From: Cristatella mucedo
Lineage: Eukaryota; Bryozoa; Phylactolaemata; Cristatellidae
Direction of reading: 5' to 3'
Length of the DNA: 64,000 nt
Assembly (NCBI GenBank): GCA_009760855.2
Contig: WPIO01000099.1
Span: 748,501 to 812,500 of the forward strand
The translations under genes were made by a program, and so were the position numbers. Of the stretch, positions 1 to 11,315 are shown piece after piece (within the stretch, counting starts at the first letter, position 1; every line of letters starts with the position of its first letter). The notes below the pieces were generated by a model. It was given only the letters and a program-made list of their open reading frames with translations. It had not been told where the DNA came from and did no database searches.

Positions 1-639
1 TATGTTGACCTCACCTGCACGACATGCTGCACATTGCAGCATGTCAACTGTAGCTTAATAAGGGCGACTTCAGCTGTACTAATAGTGTCCAATAAGGTTT
101 CTAGTCAGGATGCTGATGTACTTATAGTGTCCGAAACGTTTTGGCAGCATACTCAATCCTGCCGCTGCTGTGTGATCGCATAAATCAGGTCACTGTAAAT
201 GCTGCCTGCACAGAGAATGGCTGTGTGCCGTAAGCTCCTTCTGTGTAATCTCTACTCGATACTGTGTTAGGATCTGAATTTGAGTTGCTTGCTGTGGCCA
301 GCAAATCGCAGAGCTGCACAGTTCCATATCTGACCACTATCGTCTGTACAACTGCTGTTGCCAATTTAAGTCACCCCCTCCATTCTACTCTCACTTCTGT
401 GGTGCAGTCATGCTGCCACTTTAAACGAGCCTTGTGCTCTATGCCATGCTGGAACATACCCCCATGCCTGTGTCTTCAGCTATGCTAAGTCGTGAGGACT
501 GGGCTATTGGTATACTTTGCTTGCAACTTGTGTACAGCTCACTCGAAGTCAAGAGTGGCTTCGAGCAGTGCAAGCTGAAGCCAACTCGCTCCTGCTCCAA
601 GTTCTAAATAGCATAACAATGTAACAGCATGAAAATAAC

Positions 640-1020
640 AATAATAGTGATAATAATAGTAATGCATATGCACAGCGCTGTCAGAGAACTAAATCTCTTT
701 CTGTGCACTCCCGATATGCTGTAGAGTATGCATAGGAACTGAAGGCACGAGCTCTAAAGGAGTTTTCGTTTGCTTACAGTACACCATTGCAGCAAACGTA
801 AAGTGCCTAGAAAGAGATTGAGTATTCTGAGAGCACTTTATCAAGTGTGTTATTGTTATTAATATAATTTATATCATTATTATTATTTGGAGAAGTAGCT
901 GGGACAATACTAAGCCTGATGAGAAAGTATTGTGGATTCATAGGCTGGAGCAAGAGAATGGTGGAGCTATATTTGAGTGACAGAGCCCCTGAAATCGATG
1001 TGCTACTTTATAAAGAGCTA
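640..1020. mobile_element. LINE-A 3' end fragments
   Basis: A minus-strand hairpin piece at 645-705 is followed by a + strand 3' end at 775-890 (AAAGTGCC...GCACTTTA and ATT-rich tail) and a minus-strand C-terminal scrap at 890-1015. Nothing else recognisable lies in 1-640. Confidence 0.65.
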
Positions 1021-1524
1021 GTGTTTACCGGTGAGGAGCGTGTTGTGTGTTGCAGTTGTCACTTTCTACTCGAAGGGACACTCTTCCAATGAGTCTTGCG
1101 ATGGTACTTTGTTTGCCTGCCGAGCAAGTTTTGAGAATAAATGTTGGATACTATATTGTGAGAGAGCAGATGTAAGGGGGAAGAAATCGGACATTCTGCC
1201 AAGTGCCAGTATTTTGTTCCCCGAGTGCCAGGGATCGCAACAGAGCCGTAACCTTGCCAGCAAGATAAGATGGCTCCCTGGTATTACGAGCAAATACGTG
1301 TTTCTTGAAGAACGGTTGGTACCTCCACTGGATGTCACCAAAGATCTATCTGTGACTGAATGACAGAATTACTTTTGATCCACTTAGCAGCCGAGCTCGA
1401 AGAATGCTGCGTTACTGTAAAGGCCTTGGCATTTAGACCACAAATAGAGTGGCTGCTTTGCCTCACAACTGCAGGCACCGGAGCTCCATAATCCTGAAGG
1501 TCAGGCAGCTAATGCTAGAGTAAA

Positions 1525-2800
1525 TGCCTAATAATAATAATAATAAGAATAATAATGCACTTGATAAAGCGCCCTCAGAGAACTCGATCTCTTTCTAGGC
1601 GCTTTACATTTGCTGCAAAGGGAAACGCGATTGAATGGTGAGTAATATCATGCTTGATAAACAACACGAATAACATGTTTAGGGGTGACATGCACAGGGT
1701 CAGCATGCAAGTGGGGTTAGTGGCAGCATGCACAGTGTCAGCACGAATAAGCACATGAAGGACGAATCACAGGGACCCACTAAATGCTGTCCTAAATAGG
1801 TGTGTTTTTAAGTTCTTTTTAAATGTGGTCAAGTCAGGGGATGTTCTGAAGTAGGGAGTGAGCTCCAGGCTTTGAGAGCATATGAGCTAAATGCACGGTC
1901 TTTAAAGGATTTGAGGTTTGTACGAGGTATTGGTAAACTGTTGGATTCCGAAAAGCGGATGGTACGATGCTTGGCCTGGTGGGGGAGTAGATCTGAGAGA
2001 TAGGCTGGAGCCAAAGAATGAAGGGACCTAAAAGTGAGCGACAAAACCTTGGAGTCGATCCGTTGCCTGACTGGTAACCAGTGCAGGTTTGCGAGAAGTG
2101 GAGTAATGTGGCAACACGACAGACAAGCCTAGCTGCAGTTTTGCACCAGCTGCAATCGCCTGATTGCACATGCCGGTAGGCCTGCAAGCAGTGAGTTACA
2201 GATGTCAAGACGGGATGTCACAAATGCACGGACCAACTTGGACGTGGTATCCTTATCTAAACAAGCCCCAATTTTAGCAATGTCATGTAGCTGAAAGTAG
2301 GCAGACTTGATTGTGGAGCTGATGTGGTCGTCTAACGAGAGGTCACTTTGGAACATGACATCTAGATTTTGAGCTGATTCCACGGGAAATATGCTGGCAG
2401 AGCCAGTTTTGAGAGTTAGCCTTTCCAATTTCTTAATCTCACTGGGTTTGCCGATAACTAGTAAGTTAGTTTTATCATCGTTTAGTTTTAGAAAATTTGC
2501 TGCCATCCATGCGTGGATGTCATCAATACATGCAGCAAGTGAGTTGAGAGAATTCGAGGTGCTCGAAGGCTGGGAGGAACCAAAGCAAAGGTACAACTGA
2601 GTGTCATCTGCATAGAAGTGAAAGCCTAGATTGTGCTTGGCAATCACATCAGCAAGAGGGAGAGTATAAACCGTGAAAAGAACCGGACCTAGCACGGAGC
2701 CCTGAGGTACCCCAGATTTCAGAGGTACCTTTGATGATCTTTGCCTAAGGCCCCACAGCTGATGTGCCACCACCTCCACTGGTTAACTTGTGCTCAACTT
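1525..2800 (-). mobile_element. LINE-A, 5'-truncated copy (RT to 3' tail)
   Basis: A minus-strand copy that starts near a T-run at 2798 and ends in ATT repeats at 1525-1550. The RT frame 2129-2779 includes [14 protein letters not shown] and [11 protein letters not shown]; the C-terminal part continues in shifted frames (1829-2208). The 3' hairpin lies near 1562-1606. It is degraded by frameshifts. Confidence 0.9.
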
Positions 2801-2994
2801 TTTTTTTTTTTAGAAATAGCGATTCTATTCAGTCGCTTCCGGCAGGCTGATCGTCTTTGATGGCAGCGATGTTCGGTCGAGGCCACCACTATCCTTTTCG
2901 TCATTTACATACTGCTCCCGCGTGGCTTGGTAGCTGTCGGCTGTGAGTTTTTGTTTCCTATTTTTTCCTAGGCCTCCTTATCTGTGCGCTCAGG

Positions 2995-3295
2995 ATGTCC
3001 GATGGATCGGCGACCCGAACAGCAGGTTCCGGTGGCGCGGCCGAGAGTGCGCCGTCATCTTCTGCTGCCTCCTCCGGCGGTTCCTCGCCGGCCTCAGCAG
3101 CAGCAGCAGCGAGCGCTTCGAAGCCACCAAGCAACAGTGATGCATACGAAGACTACGGCTACGACTTCTATCCCCATCGGGAGCCTGTTGCCGGGGTGTT
3201 CAAGGAGCCGCCGCTTCGGCAGAGCATCTGGGATGGTCAGAAAGCGGCCCAACGGGTGCAGTGCCAGCAGAACGTCATATGGTGCATTGAGAACA
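2995..3295 (+). CDS. ATP23: ATP23 exon 1 (mitochondrial inner membrane metalloprotease ATP23, peptidase family M76)
   Basis: This is the first coding exon of ATP23. The protein is a zinc protease of the mitochondrial intermembrane space; in yeast it processes the Atp6 precursor and helps assemble the F0 part of ATP synthase. The exon encodes residues 1-100. Residues 1 to about 47 are a Ser/Ala/Gly-rich, low-complexity leader, followed by YEDYGYDFYPHRE and a conserved-looking stretch ending in QQNVIWCIEN. The ATG at 2995 is chosen because it opens the only frame that joins the later exons. The donor is A|GTATGT at 3296, leaving one base (phase 1). The six exons total 852 nt, a whole number of codons. 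A pyrimidine-rich AG at 2970-2971, just upstream of the ATG, may be a 5'UTR or trans-splice acceptor. The family assignment rests on exons 2-6; the start is likely but not proven. Confidence 0.85.
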
Positions 3296-3424
3296 GTATG
3301 TACTGCTCATGCAGCAGCCGAGCTGCTTTCCCCTGCTCTGTGTGATAGAGCCTCTGCAGTCGTTAATTTGTTAATTTAGCTACTGGTCTTCTAGCGCTTG
3401 TGCTCTTCCGCTAGTGGTCTTCTG

Positions 3425-3590
3425 CCTCGCCGGTTTGTCCCAGTGATTAAGGTCCTTGCCTCGAACCAAGGCCAATGTGAGTCTGTTTGATGACCTAGGT
3501 CGTGGGCTCGAGCCTCATGGCACATTCGAAGCACCTGAATGGAGATTAAGTTCTTTTAGGGTGCTATACAAATTACTTATGTTTATTTAT
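3425..3590 (+). mobile_element. SINE-2
   Basis: Copy in ATP23 intron 1: TTTGTCCCAGTGATTAAGG head, GTGGGCTCGAGCC, and the tail AGATTAAGTTCTTTTAGGGTGCTATACAAATTA. Confidence 0.82.
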
Positions 3591-4257
3591 ATTTATTCTG
3601 AAAGTTAGTGGCTGTGACCGACTTTTTGCATTCTGATTGCCTTGGTTCAGTTTAAGTAGGAGATTAGAGTTTCTTCTTGAAACACTTGAGGCATAACTGA
3701 TAAGCAATTTTGGTGGCTTGAGGTGGTCTGTTGGAAGTGATCTACAATGCATTTCTTGCATTGCCTGTGACCTTGTATTTGTGTTTTGTGTGTGCATGCG
3801 TGTGTCGGTGTGTACATGCGTGTGTCTGTGTGTGCGTGCGTTCGATCGCTTTGGTGTCTGTTGCTAAATCTCACATACTTCCTGGGCTTTTCAATAATGC
3901 AATAAGGCTGCTCGTTGACTCCAGTAACTGCTGGTTTTCACTTTTCTTTACTTGTTCTGCCCTATAAGTGCTTAGGCTGTCCCTGGATCTTAGGCTAAGG
4001 GTGAGGTACTTGCACTTCCCACCCAGGTCGTAGGTTCGAGGCCTGCAGCAGGCAATTCTTCACTGCCCTCTGAAAGCGACAGTGATAGCCATGTAGGCTC
4101 CTTTACCACTATGTAAATGTGGCTGTTTAGAATAATAATAATAATTCATTTGACATAGCGCCCTCAGAGAACTGAATCTCTTTATAGGCACTTTACAGTT
4201 GCTGCAAAGGAAGCGCAATCCAATGGTTAGTGGTAGCATGCTCGATCGGCAACCAAC

Positions 4258-5335
4258 CTTAAGGGTAAATGTTGAGAAAATACTGAGGGCATTGGTCCAA
4301 TAATCGAATATTTGGTTTAGGTACTTTTTGAAAGACACACGTCTTAGAAATGGGATCGGAAACTTTAGCGATCTCCTCATCAGAGAAAAATGAGTATGCA
4401 AAGTATGTCTAACCCAGAAGTAGACCAGAAGCAACATACCTTTAAATAGCAAATCTACTGATCTCTCCATCATATGCAACTTGTGCCCTAACTTTTTGAA
4501 CCCTGGTACACTGAGGCACATGTTTGCAGCTTATTGAGGTGCATCCTTGTGACTTTTAAACAGTTTCATTTCAGCGTAGCTTTGAGCCTTGTAAATCCAT
4601 ACCTATGCTAATACTTGACAGATTAACGTGAAATTGCAGGTGTGAGTTCAGCTCTGCTTGTACACCCCGGAGGCTCCAGTTTCGGTTGAATAATTGTTGG
4701 TATATCTGTTTTCACATAATACAATTTCAAGTACATTAGATGGCACGTATAGCTAAACTTATTTAACCGAACCAGAAATGGATGTACAAGCAAAGCTGAA
4801 CTCACATTTGAAATTTCACATTTTCCCATCAAGTATCCGACGAGGTATGAAATTTACAAGAAACAAAAGCTATGCTGTAAATAAAGCTGCTTGAAAGCCA
4901 CAAGCCTGCAACGCAAGCTGTAAACATATACCTTGATGTACCAAGGTTAAATAAGTTAGGAACCAAGTCGACTATGATGCAGAGATTAGTAAATTTGTTA
5001 TTTGTGGACATGTTGCTTCCGGTTTACTTTTGGGTTAGATATGGTTTTCATAATAATGATTCCTTTTATATGAAAATCATCAAAACCGCACCCTGGTTTA
5101 GCCCAAGCATAAAGGTGCTCATCTTTGATGACCGAGGTCAAGGTGGTCGCCTTTGACGACCGATGTTGTGGGCTCGAGTCCTGCTAGAGATTCAGCTGTC
5201 CTACCGCACCATGCAAGTGTGCTATATTGATTTATATTTAAAGCTTCCGGTTCCATTTTGACATGTTTGTCTTTAAAATAGTATCCTAAAAATTGTTGGA
5301 CACACTTTTTGAGCATTTTCCCGACATTTATCGTC
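4258..5335. mobile_element. Foldback element with ~450-bp inverted arms
   Basis: The left arm (about 4258-4708) and right arm (about 4745-5335) are diverged inverted copies. Paired landmarks are TTTTTGAAAGACAC with TGTCTTTAAAATAG, ATGATGGAG-type antisense with ATGATGCAGAG, GAAGCAACATAC with ATGTTGCTTCCGG, and GAGTTCAGCTCTGCTTGTAC with GTACAAGCAAAGCTGAACTC near the centre. The short ORFs inside are not conserved. It lies in ATP23 intron 1. A single arm is repeated at 49655-50090. Confidence 0.75.
5095..5245 (+). mobile_element. SINE-2 (partial)
   Basis: GGTTTAGCCCAAGCATAAAGG head and GTGGGCTCGAGTCC; the 3' part differs. A head-like scrap also lies at 3970-4050. Confidence 0.6.
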
Positions 5336-5487
5336 AGCTTACTTTGTTTTTTTTTGTGCGATCCGTCTGTACGCAGCCATGGCCGAGCTGAGTCGTATTT
5401 GTTTTTTATGTGAGAACTGTCTGTCTGAGGCCGTGGCCGAGCTGACTCGTACGCCTGCCTTATTCTTTTTGGATCCTTTTTTTTTAG

Positions 5488-5533
5488 ACCCGATGGTGCG
5501 ATTGCTGTATAGTGCTTTGAAGAAGAACGGCTG
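5488..5533 (+). CDS. ATP23: ATP23 exon 2 (46-nt small exon)
   Basis: This very short exon begins after a run of T ending in TTTAG and stops at a GTAATG donor. Joined to the single base left by exon 1 it reads N-P-M-V-R-L-L-Y-S-A-L-K-K-N-G-C. That matches the NPYVKLLLDAM..SGC segment that precedes the Cys-rich part of ATP23 proteins. It enters with two bases and leaves with two (TG), and exon 3 completes the Cys codon. Both phases fit, which is strong evidence for an exon this small. Confidence 0.85.
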
Positions 5534-5825
5534 GTAATGGTTCTTCGCTTTGAGCTGCCGTGTGCTCGCTTGCAAGTGCATAGGTCGAGTGCTACCTGCC
5601 CTCTAACCTCCATCCTTCCCTCCTCTCTTCCTTCCCAGCCCATCTCCTCCCTGCAAGTGCTGCTCTCTGCTGGTCTTGTTGCTCCTCCTCCCTGCATACG
5701 CCCCTTTCTTTATGCTCTACCTGCACATGCTGTGTGTGGCACTTCAGTGAGCCTTGGCTTGGTAAGGCAGCATCCTGTGCATCAGTACATGTCATATGAC
5801 ACCGCCAGTACCTCTCAGCTTGATC

Positions 5826-5845
5826 ACAGTACAGTACTGTACTGT
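5826..5845. repeat. 20-bp perfect palindrome
   Basis: ACAGTACAGTACTGTACTGT is its own reverse complement. ATP23 intron 2; no function inferred. Confidence 0.9.
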
Positions 5846-6792
5846 ACTTGATCGAGTACAGACATTATATATATATACCTTCCGCGATCACGTTGAGTTG
5901 GGCAAACAGTCGTCGAGTTTCCTATGCGAGAATCTGTGGCCTTCGCTTTTCATAGTTGAATGGATCATCTATAGACTGAAGAAGCTGTGTCAAGTAGCTT
6001 AGAACTCGAAAGTAACTTTCCTTTTAGTTAGGCACAGATTTGTGGCATGTGTTTATCCAAAGTGGAACAGTGATTTCAGCCCCGTTTAAAGATGGGTAGC
6101 CTCGTCATGCTCTGATCGTAAGTTGAGTGTCGATGACTGGTAGCATTGGCGATTTATTTGCCCGCTCGACTAGGAAAGCTCACCGCTGAGGTCGTGTAGC
6201 AGCGCAGATACTTGTGGCCCTGCAACCTTGGTGACTACCGCTCGACGTGAAGCTGCGCTCGTAGCTGTCACCGTGTCTTTGTTGCTTGTTTTCTAAAGCC
6301 AGTTCGTGTGGGCGCGTGTCCTTAACTGTACGCCCGGGCCATGCAGAGGCCAGGGGTCGTGTATGCTCAGGAAGTGGCAGATCTCAGGCACCGGCTCGTA
6401 GCCCCCCATGTGGTTGGCGTCACGGGTTGGGCGCTGCGTGCCAGCAATGAGCTGCACTAATCGAAAATTGTAACCAAGCAAGGTTTGTGACGTATTTTTT
6501 TTCGCCCTCTCTAGCCGTGCACCTCTGAGCATTGCCGTTTCTGCACGCACTCGGTGCTCTGTCCGCTATTGCTCACTTGCTCTCGGTCGTCGCTCACGGG
6601 CCAGCTCAATCCCAATCTCCCGAGACAAGGTCAGACCTGCCTCACGGCTCTCTCTGTCTCGTGTCGCCCGTGAGGGCGGGGCTCCATCGCATTGATGCCC
6701 TCGCCGCGTGTGTGCGCACGATACTGCTGCGAGTGAGTGCACTAGCACTGAGTGAACCACACAAGCGCAGTGAGCGTCGTTTTTGCTTTCAG

Positions 6793-6874
6793 TCCGTTCA
6801 AGCTTTCCAGACACGTGTCGTGCGAACCGTGCTCGCCAGTCGTCAACGGTGGCTTCGATCCACAGAGCAATCAA
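6793..6874 (+). CDS. ATP23: ATP23 exon 3
   Basis: The exon starts after TGCTTTCAG and ends at a GTGAGC donor (6875). It reads (C)PFKLSRHVSCEPC then SPVVNGGFDPQSNQ. This is the family's conserved R-H-x-S-C-E-x-C and GGFD segment. The first base completes the Cys codon begun by exon 2. A second AG at 6809-6810 is not usable, because joining there would create a TGA stop. The exon leaves in phase 0. Confidence 0.9.
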
Positions 6875-7364
6875 GTGAGCGGAGCCTCGGCTGCCTTGCA
6901 TCATGCCCTCGTCCGCTCCTGCTTTGCCCCTGACTTGTCTGCCCTGCCCATTCCTGCCTTGTTCATCCTCTCCAGCCCTTCTTGCCCCACCTCTTCCTGT
7001 CCTGCCCCGACCAACAGCATGAGTGCTACATGTCTGAGAGTGCTGCTCGATTGCTCGACTGTATTCGCCTATCTGCATATCGCTCGATGGCCCGGCTCCT
7101 AGCTCTGCTTCTGCCGTCGGTCTTGCGCATCATTGCAATTTTGTCTTAGTCAGCGGTCCGCTCGACTGTCGGCCAGGCTCTGCACTGGAGGCGGTGAAGC
7201 TGCTCCTGCTGTTTGCATCTGCGGCAGAGGTCAGTCCTACTGACCTCTGCTGCAGCCAATGCTGCTGATGCTGCCCAAGAGGGTCGGGATGGGGGAATGG
7301 GCACTCAATGGGCTACAGTATCTTTGCTGTTTGGGCACTTTCTCTCTCTCTCTCTCTCGTTGAG

Positions 7365-7499
7365 GTCGTAATCTGCGAGAACAATGCCACGTCGAAGCCA
7401 ATGTGCTGCAGTGTGCTGGCTCACGAGATGATCCATGCCTTTGACTTTTGCCGTGCCAAGTTGGACTTTAAGAATATCGAGCACGTTGCATGCACCGAG
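7365..7499 (+). CDS. ATP23: ATP23 exon 4 with the HEMIH zinc-protease motif
   Basis: This is the catalytic exon, 45 codons, phase 0 at both ends, between a GAG acceptor and a GTGAGT donor. It encodes VVICENN, then HEMIHAFD with the HExxH zinc-binding motif at about residues 163-167 of the assembled protein. FCRAKLDFKNIEHVACTE follows. HE(L/M)IHAFDxCRA is diagnostic of M76 proteases; the two His bind zinc and the Glu is the catalytic base. All the expected active-site residues are present. The intron upstream ends in (TC)n and the one downstream begins near a long (CT)n tract. Confidence 0.95.
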
Positions 7500-7568
7500 G
7501 TGAGTATCGAGGCCCACGTGTCTCTCATCGTTTTTTCCCCAATCTCTGTTGCTCTCTCGAATCTCTCT

Positions 7569-7580
7569 CCCCCTCCCCCT

Positions 7581-7612
<32 letters not shown>

Positions 7613-7666
7613 GCTCTCTAATCTCTCTCTCTTGCTCTCTAATCTCTCTCTCTCTTGCTCTCTACT

Positions 7667-7708
<42 letters not shown>

Positions 7709-7715
7709 TATTTGT
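7569..7715 (+). repeat. (CT)n microsatellite
   Basis: Long CT array with TTG interruptions in ATP23 intron 4; overlapping Ser/Leu ORFs are artefacts. Confidence 0.95.
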
Positions 7716-8111
7716 CTTCTGTCCCATTCTCATTCTTTCCATGTCTGGGTTTTGTCTTCTGTCTCTCGTTCTGTCTTGGTATCTGAATCTTTTCCTTCTT
7801 CCCTCCTTCTCCTCCTCCCTCTCTCCCCTTTTCTTGCTTTGTTTTTAGTTATCAATTAGTGTATCTGCCTTCATCTCACTCTCTCCCTCACATGCCCTTT
7901 TTTTCTGTATGAGTACACTTGTATATCTAGTGTAATAGTGACCATAGGAAATGTCTGCTCCTTCTTTCAATCGAATAAGCAGAACCGTGCACACTGCGGA
8001 GTGATAAGAAATAATGGCAGAAAGCGAAGTTTTCCTTCAACGTGAAGGCACGGATTCGACTGAGATTGGTTGCATGTGCAGAAAAAGGCAGATTTTGAGG
8101 AGCTGTAGTAG

Positions 8112-8278
8112 CGAAGGGCCGTGATAGCCCAGGAGGTAAGGGGCTCGCTCTTTGCGACCAAGGCCGTGGCTTCGAATCCTACAGTTGGACGATTCTTTAT
8201 TGCTAACTGCAAGCAGTGGTGATAGCCGATAAAGTTCTTCTGCTGCTATAAAAATGAGGCTATGAAATCAGCTAAGAT
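8112..8278 (+). mobile_element. SINE-1 (tRNA-derived)
   Basis: Type member: a tRNA-like head beginning GCCGTGATAGCCCAGGAGG, a pol III B-box-like GGCTTCGAATCC, the body (GCAAGCAGTGGTGATAGCC) and the 3' part CTATAAAAATGAGGCTATGAAATCAGCTA. There is no coding. About a dozen copies lie in the window. Confidence 0.85.
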
Positions 8279-8379
8279 TTAAATTCAGTACCATCAAAAA
8301 TATTGCTCTTTTCAGGCGGTTTACACATGCTACAAATGAAGCATTGGTTAGAGATAGCATGCCCTTTGTAATGTCATGT

Positions 8380-9080
8380 AACAGAATCTATCTTCTTCTG
8401 TGACTCTACGAAGACACAGGGACAAAGTAGGAGTTAGGCCAGAGAGTTTTCTATAGCACATTCAAAGCCAAAATGGCTTTCGGTGCGCATAAGGTAGCCA
8501 ACAGACTTTATATCATCATGTAACAAAGAGATAATGAGAAGCATAGCTGTGTCAGGAGGTCAGTCTAGAAACTGAGTGGCTTAGAAGTAGCATCTCAGGA
8601 CTGCTGGAAAGGATGTGCTACAATTGGTCGCTGGAGAGCAATGGCACTGCGTAAGAGTTTTGGAAATGAGTTACATACAGCCTAGGACCTGCAGAGCAAG
8701 AACTTTTGCAGCCAACTGTCTTTGAGCAGAGGAATGGAACAGCTAGTTTATTGTACACAAGAAGACCTGAGGGTCCGATGAGGCTGAGATTGATGCAGCA
8801 CCTCTGGCGGGTATGAAGGAGCTAAGCCACGGAGGGCCTCGTTGGTCAGAGTAAGAATCTTGCTCTGTATCCGTTGACGGCAGCGAGCCATTGCACTTTC
8901 TTCGGCAGAAAGGAGAAATGCAGCTGAACCTATGGGATTTGTTGACTAACCTTGCAGCCATATACATCACCAGCAGTGGAGGCTTGACGACTTTTTCGGT
9001 AGCCTAGCCAAGACAGAAACGTGGTAGTCTAGCCCTGACAGAATCAGGAGCTGGTAAGATTTTTAGCAAGCCATCACTGT
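8380..9080 (-). mobile_element. LINE-B 3' fragment
   Basis: Decayed minus-strand copy with the 3' block (GGTAGCCAACAGACTT at about 8490) and C-terminal codons up to about 9080. It continues into LINE-A at about 9100. Confidence 0.75.
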
Positions 9081-10002
9081 AGATACTCCCCAATCTTCTT
9101 TGGCAGGAATCAAACATGATAGTGTCAGCACGTATTAGCACAAAAAAGACAATGCATTCGAATACGGTAAATGCTGTTAGAAATGGGTGGGGTTTAGCTT
9201 CCCTTTAAACCTACTTAAGTCAGGGGAGGTTGTGATGCCAGCCGGAAATTAGCTTCGGGCTCTGGGAGCATACTAGCTTTAAAGCATGGTCTCCTAAGGA
9301 TTTGAGGTTAGTTGTGGGCATAGCTGTAATGATAATAATAATAATAATAAAATACACTTGATAAAGTGGCCTCAGAGAACTCAATTTCTTTCTAGGATCT
9401 TTACATTTACTGCAAAGGAAACACGATAGCTAAACGAGTTAAGTCAGAATAGCCTGTGATATTATGCCCAGCCCAATTGGGAAGAACTAATGATAGGGAA
9501 ACTGGAGCAAGAAAACAAAGGGATCTTAAAATGGGCAAAAAACCTAAAAGTCGATTCACTGCTTGATGGATTGTCAGCACGTGTCGATGAAAAGTAGTTA
9601 AATATGGCTATTGCGATGCTCACGACAAAGAAGCCTAGCTGCAGGGTTTGTCACCATCTGTTAGTATCTTATTGCACCGGTAGGAAAGGAAGACTTGCCA
9701 GAAATGTCGAAAATGTGATGTTGCAAATGCATGGACCTACGTGGATGTTGTATCCCTGTCTAAACAGGTCCGGCTTTTGCTTGTTACTTAACTGAAAGCA
9801 GGTGCCATTGACTATGGAGTTAATTCGGTCGTTTAGTAGAATTTTGTTTTGGAACAGGAGTCCCAGATTGTGCTGGCAGACGCTATAGGAGATATGCTAG
9901 TCGAGCCCATTTTGAGGGTTAGTATTCGAAATTTTTAAGTAGCACTAGGTTTGCCCATAATTTTATAAATATGTTTATCGTGCAATAGAGTTAAGGGAGG
10001 GA

Positions 10003-10043
10003 GGTAGAGAGAGAGAGAGAAACAGACAGACAGACAGACAGAC

Positions 10044-10101
<58 letters not shown>

Positions 10102-10135
10102 AGAGAGGGAGAGAGAGAGAGACAGAGACAGACAG
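10003..10135 (+). repeat. (GA)n/(CAGA)n microsatellite in LINE-A
   Basis: GA array with a CAGA sub-block, inside an antisense LINE-A at the site of its GAGTTGAGAGAATTCGAGG stretch. Confidence 0.93.
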
Positions 10136-10372
10136 AGAGGTTGATATGCTGGAAGGATAGATCAAAGTACATGTACTGCTGTATATCATCTGCATAGCAA
10201 TTAAAAGCCTAGCATGTGCTTGGCGATTACATCGGCAAGAAGTGAAGTATAAATGTATAAATTGTGAAAATAGGTCGACCAAGCACAGATCTCTGGCGTG
10301 CTCCTCGCCTTTAAGGCTCCTTGAATGACATCAACCTTTGTTATTTCATACCCTGACACAGAACCTAAACTA

Positions 10373-10476
10373 TAAGGTTGAGGAAAAGTTCGTGCATCTT
10401 GTTTTCCATTAAATCATTATTAAATTCATTAAATTATTACTAAAATCACGGTGCACGAATTTTTTCCTCAACCTTA
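10373..10476. mobile_element. mariner-like MITE inserted in LINE-A
   Basis: 104 bp bounded by TA on each side (10371-10372 and 10477-10478), with terminal inverted repeats TAAGGTTGAGGAAAA...TTCGTGCA that pair over about 25 bp with one extra T. The inside is AT-rich and non-coding. The TA duplication and AGGTTG..AAAAGT ends are typical of Tc1/mariner derivatives. It interrupts antisense LINE-A between AACCTAAAC and GTGCAGTGCC. Confidence 0.85.
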
Positions 10477-11164
10477 TAGTGCAGTGCCAGTGATGGATAC
10501 CCTGGTAAAATTCTAGGTGCTCAAGATGGACTTGGTTATCGATAGAATGCTGGAGTAAGAACTCAGGGGTTCTAAGAGTGAGTGACAGAATCTTGATATT
10601 GTTGGGCTGCTTGGTGGGAAGCCAGTGAAGGTTTATGAAAATTTTTATAACGTGCCAGTTGCTGTGTTTTCTGCATTCGTTGCAGACAAACTTGGCCGCA
10701 CAGTTGTGCACTAAATCTAAGCGCTCTAATGCACGCGCAGAAGACCTGCTAGCGTTGATTGGTGTTTGGCTCTGGCTAGAGAAGACAGATCAAGATCTGT
10801 TTATTGTGCTCGCTCGTGGCAGTACCAAAATGGCGTAGCAGCTGAGCATAATCGGCGCAATGATAGCGTGGCTAGCGCCCAGGCCTTATTAGTGGCACTC
10901 GTGATGAACTTTTCTGGCTTCACCGAAGAAGCCCGGAGAGCCTTCAATAAGACGCCAATGCGCCTGATTGCTGCCCCGTAGACCTGGTGCTGGGTCTCAG
11001 AACTAGTTGCTGTAAATGTGTTCATACGTTGAACCGGGAGGGGGGAGGAGCACACAGCGAGTCCGCTTCCCTGAGCTCAGTCGGTGCCTGCAGAGGGGCG
11101 GCGCAGCAGGCGCTCCGCGTGCTCGACGCAAAAAGAAAGGGCTCTAGCTGAGAGCTTCGATGGC

Positions 11165-11315
11165 CGGTGTCCTCTGTTAGGCCCAGTGGTTGAGGTGCTT
11201 GCCTTTAACGACAGATGTCAAGGTGCATGCAGTCGATGGCCGAGGTCGTGGCACATGTGAAGCGCTGCCTGAGTAGAGAGATTAAGTTATCTTGAGGTGC
11301 TATAAAAAATAATTC
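11165..11315 (+). mobile_element. SINE-2
   Basis: GTTAGGCCCAGTGGTTGAGG head; degenerate B box; tail GAGATTAAGTTATCTTGAGGTGCTATAAAAA. Confidence 0.78.

Larger units (their letters stand above)
9100..10730 (-). mobile_element. LINE-A, decayed copies with MITE and GA-array insertions
   Basis: Two adjoining minus-strand pieces: 9100-9320 (3'UTR only) and 9325-10730 (from ATT tail into RT). The second is interrupted by a (GA)n array at about 10003-10132 and by a 104-bp mariner-like MITE at 10373-10476. It is heavily mutated. The RT anchor FHFYAD is only recognisable by comparison with 47.1 kb. Confidence 0.8.

Noticed and set aside
6293-6550. Minus-strand ORF with GGYEPVPEICHFLSIHDP-like segment
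   Set aside because: It lies in ATP23 intron 2, has no usable splice pattern, and I recognise no family; probably chance.
6811-6874. Alternative ATP23 exon 3 starting at 6811 after CTTTCCAG
   Set aside because: Joined to exon 2 it would make TGA; the AG at 6792 gives Cys and keeps the family sequence.
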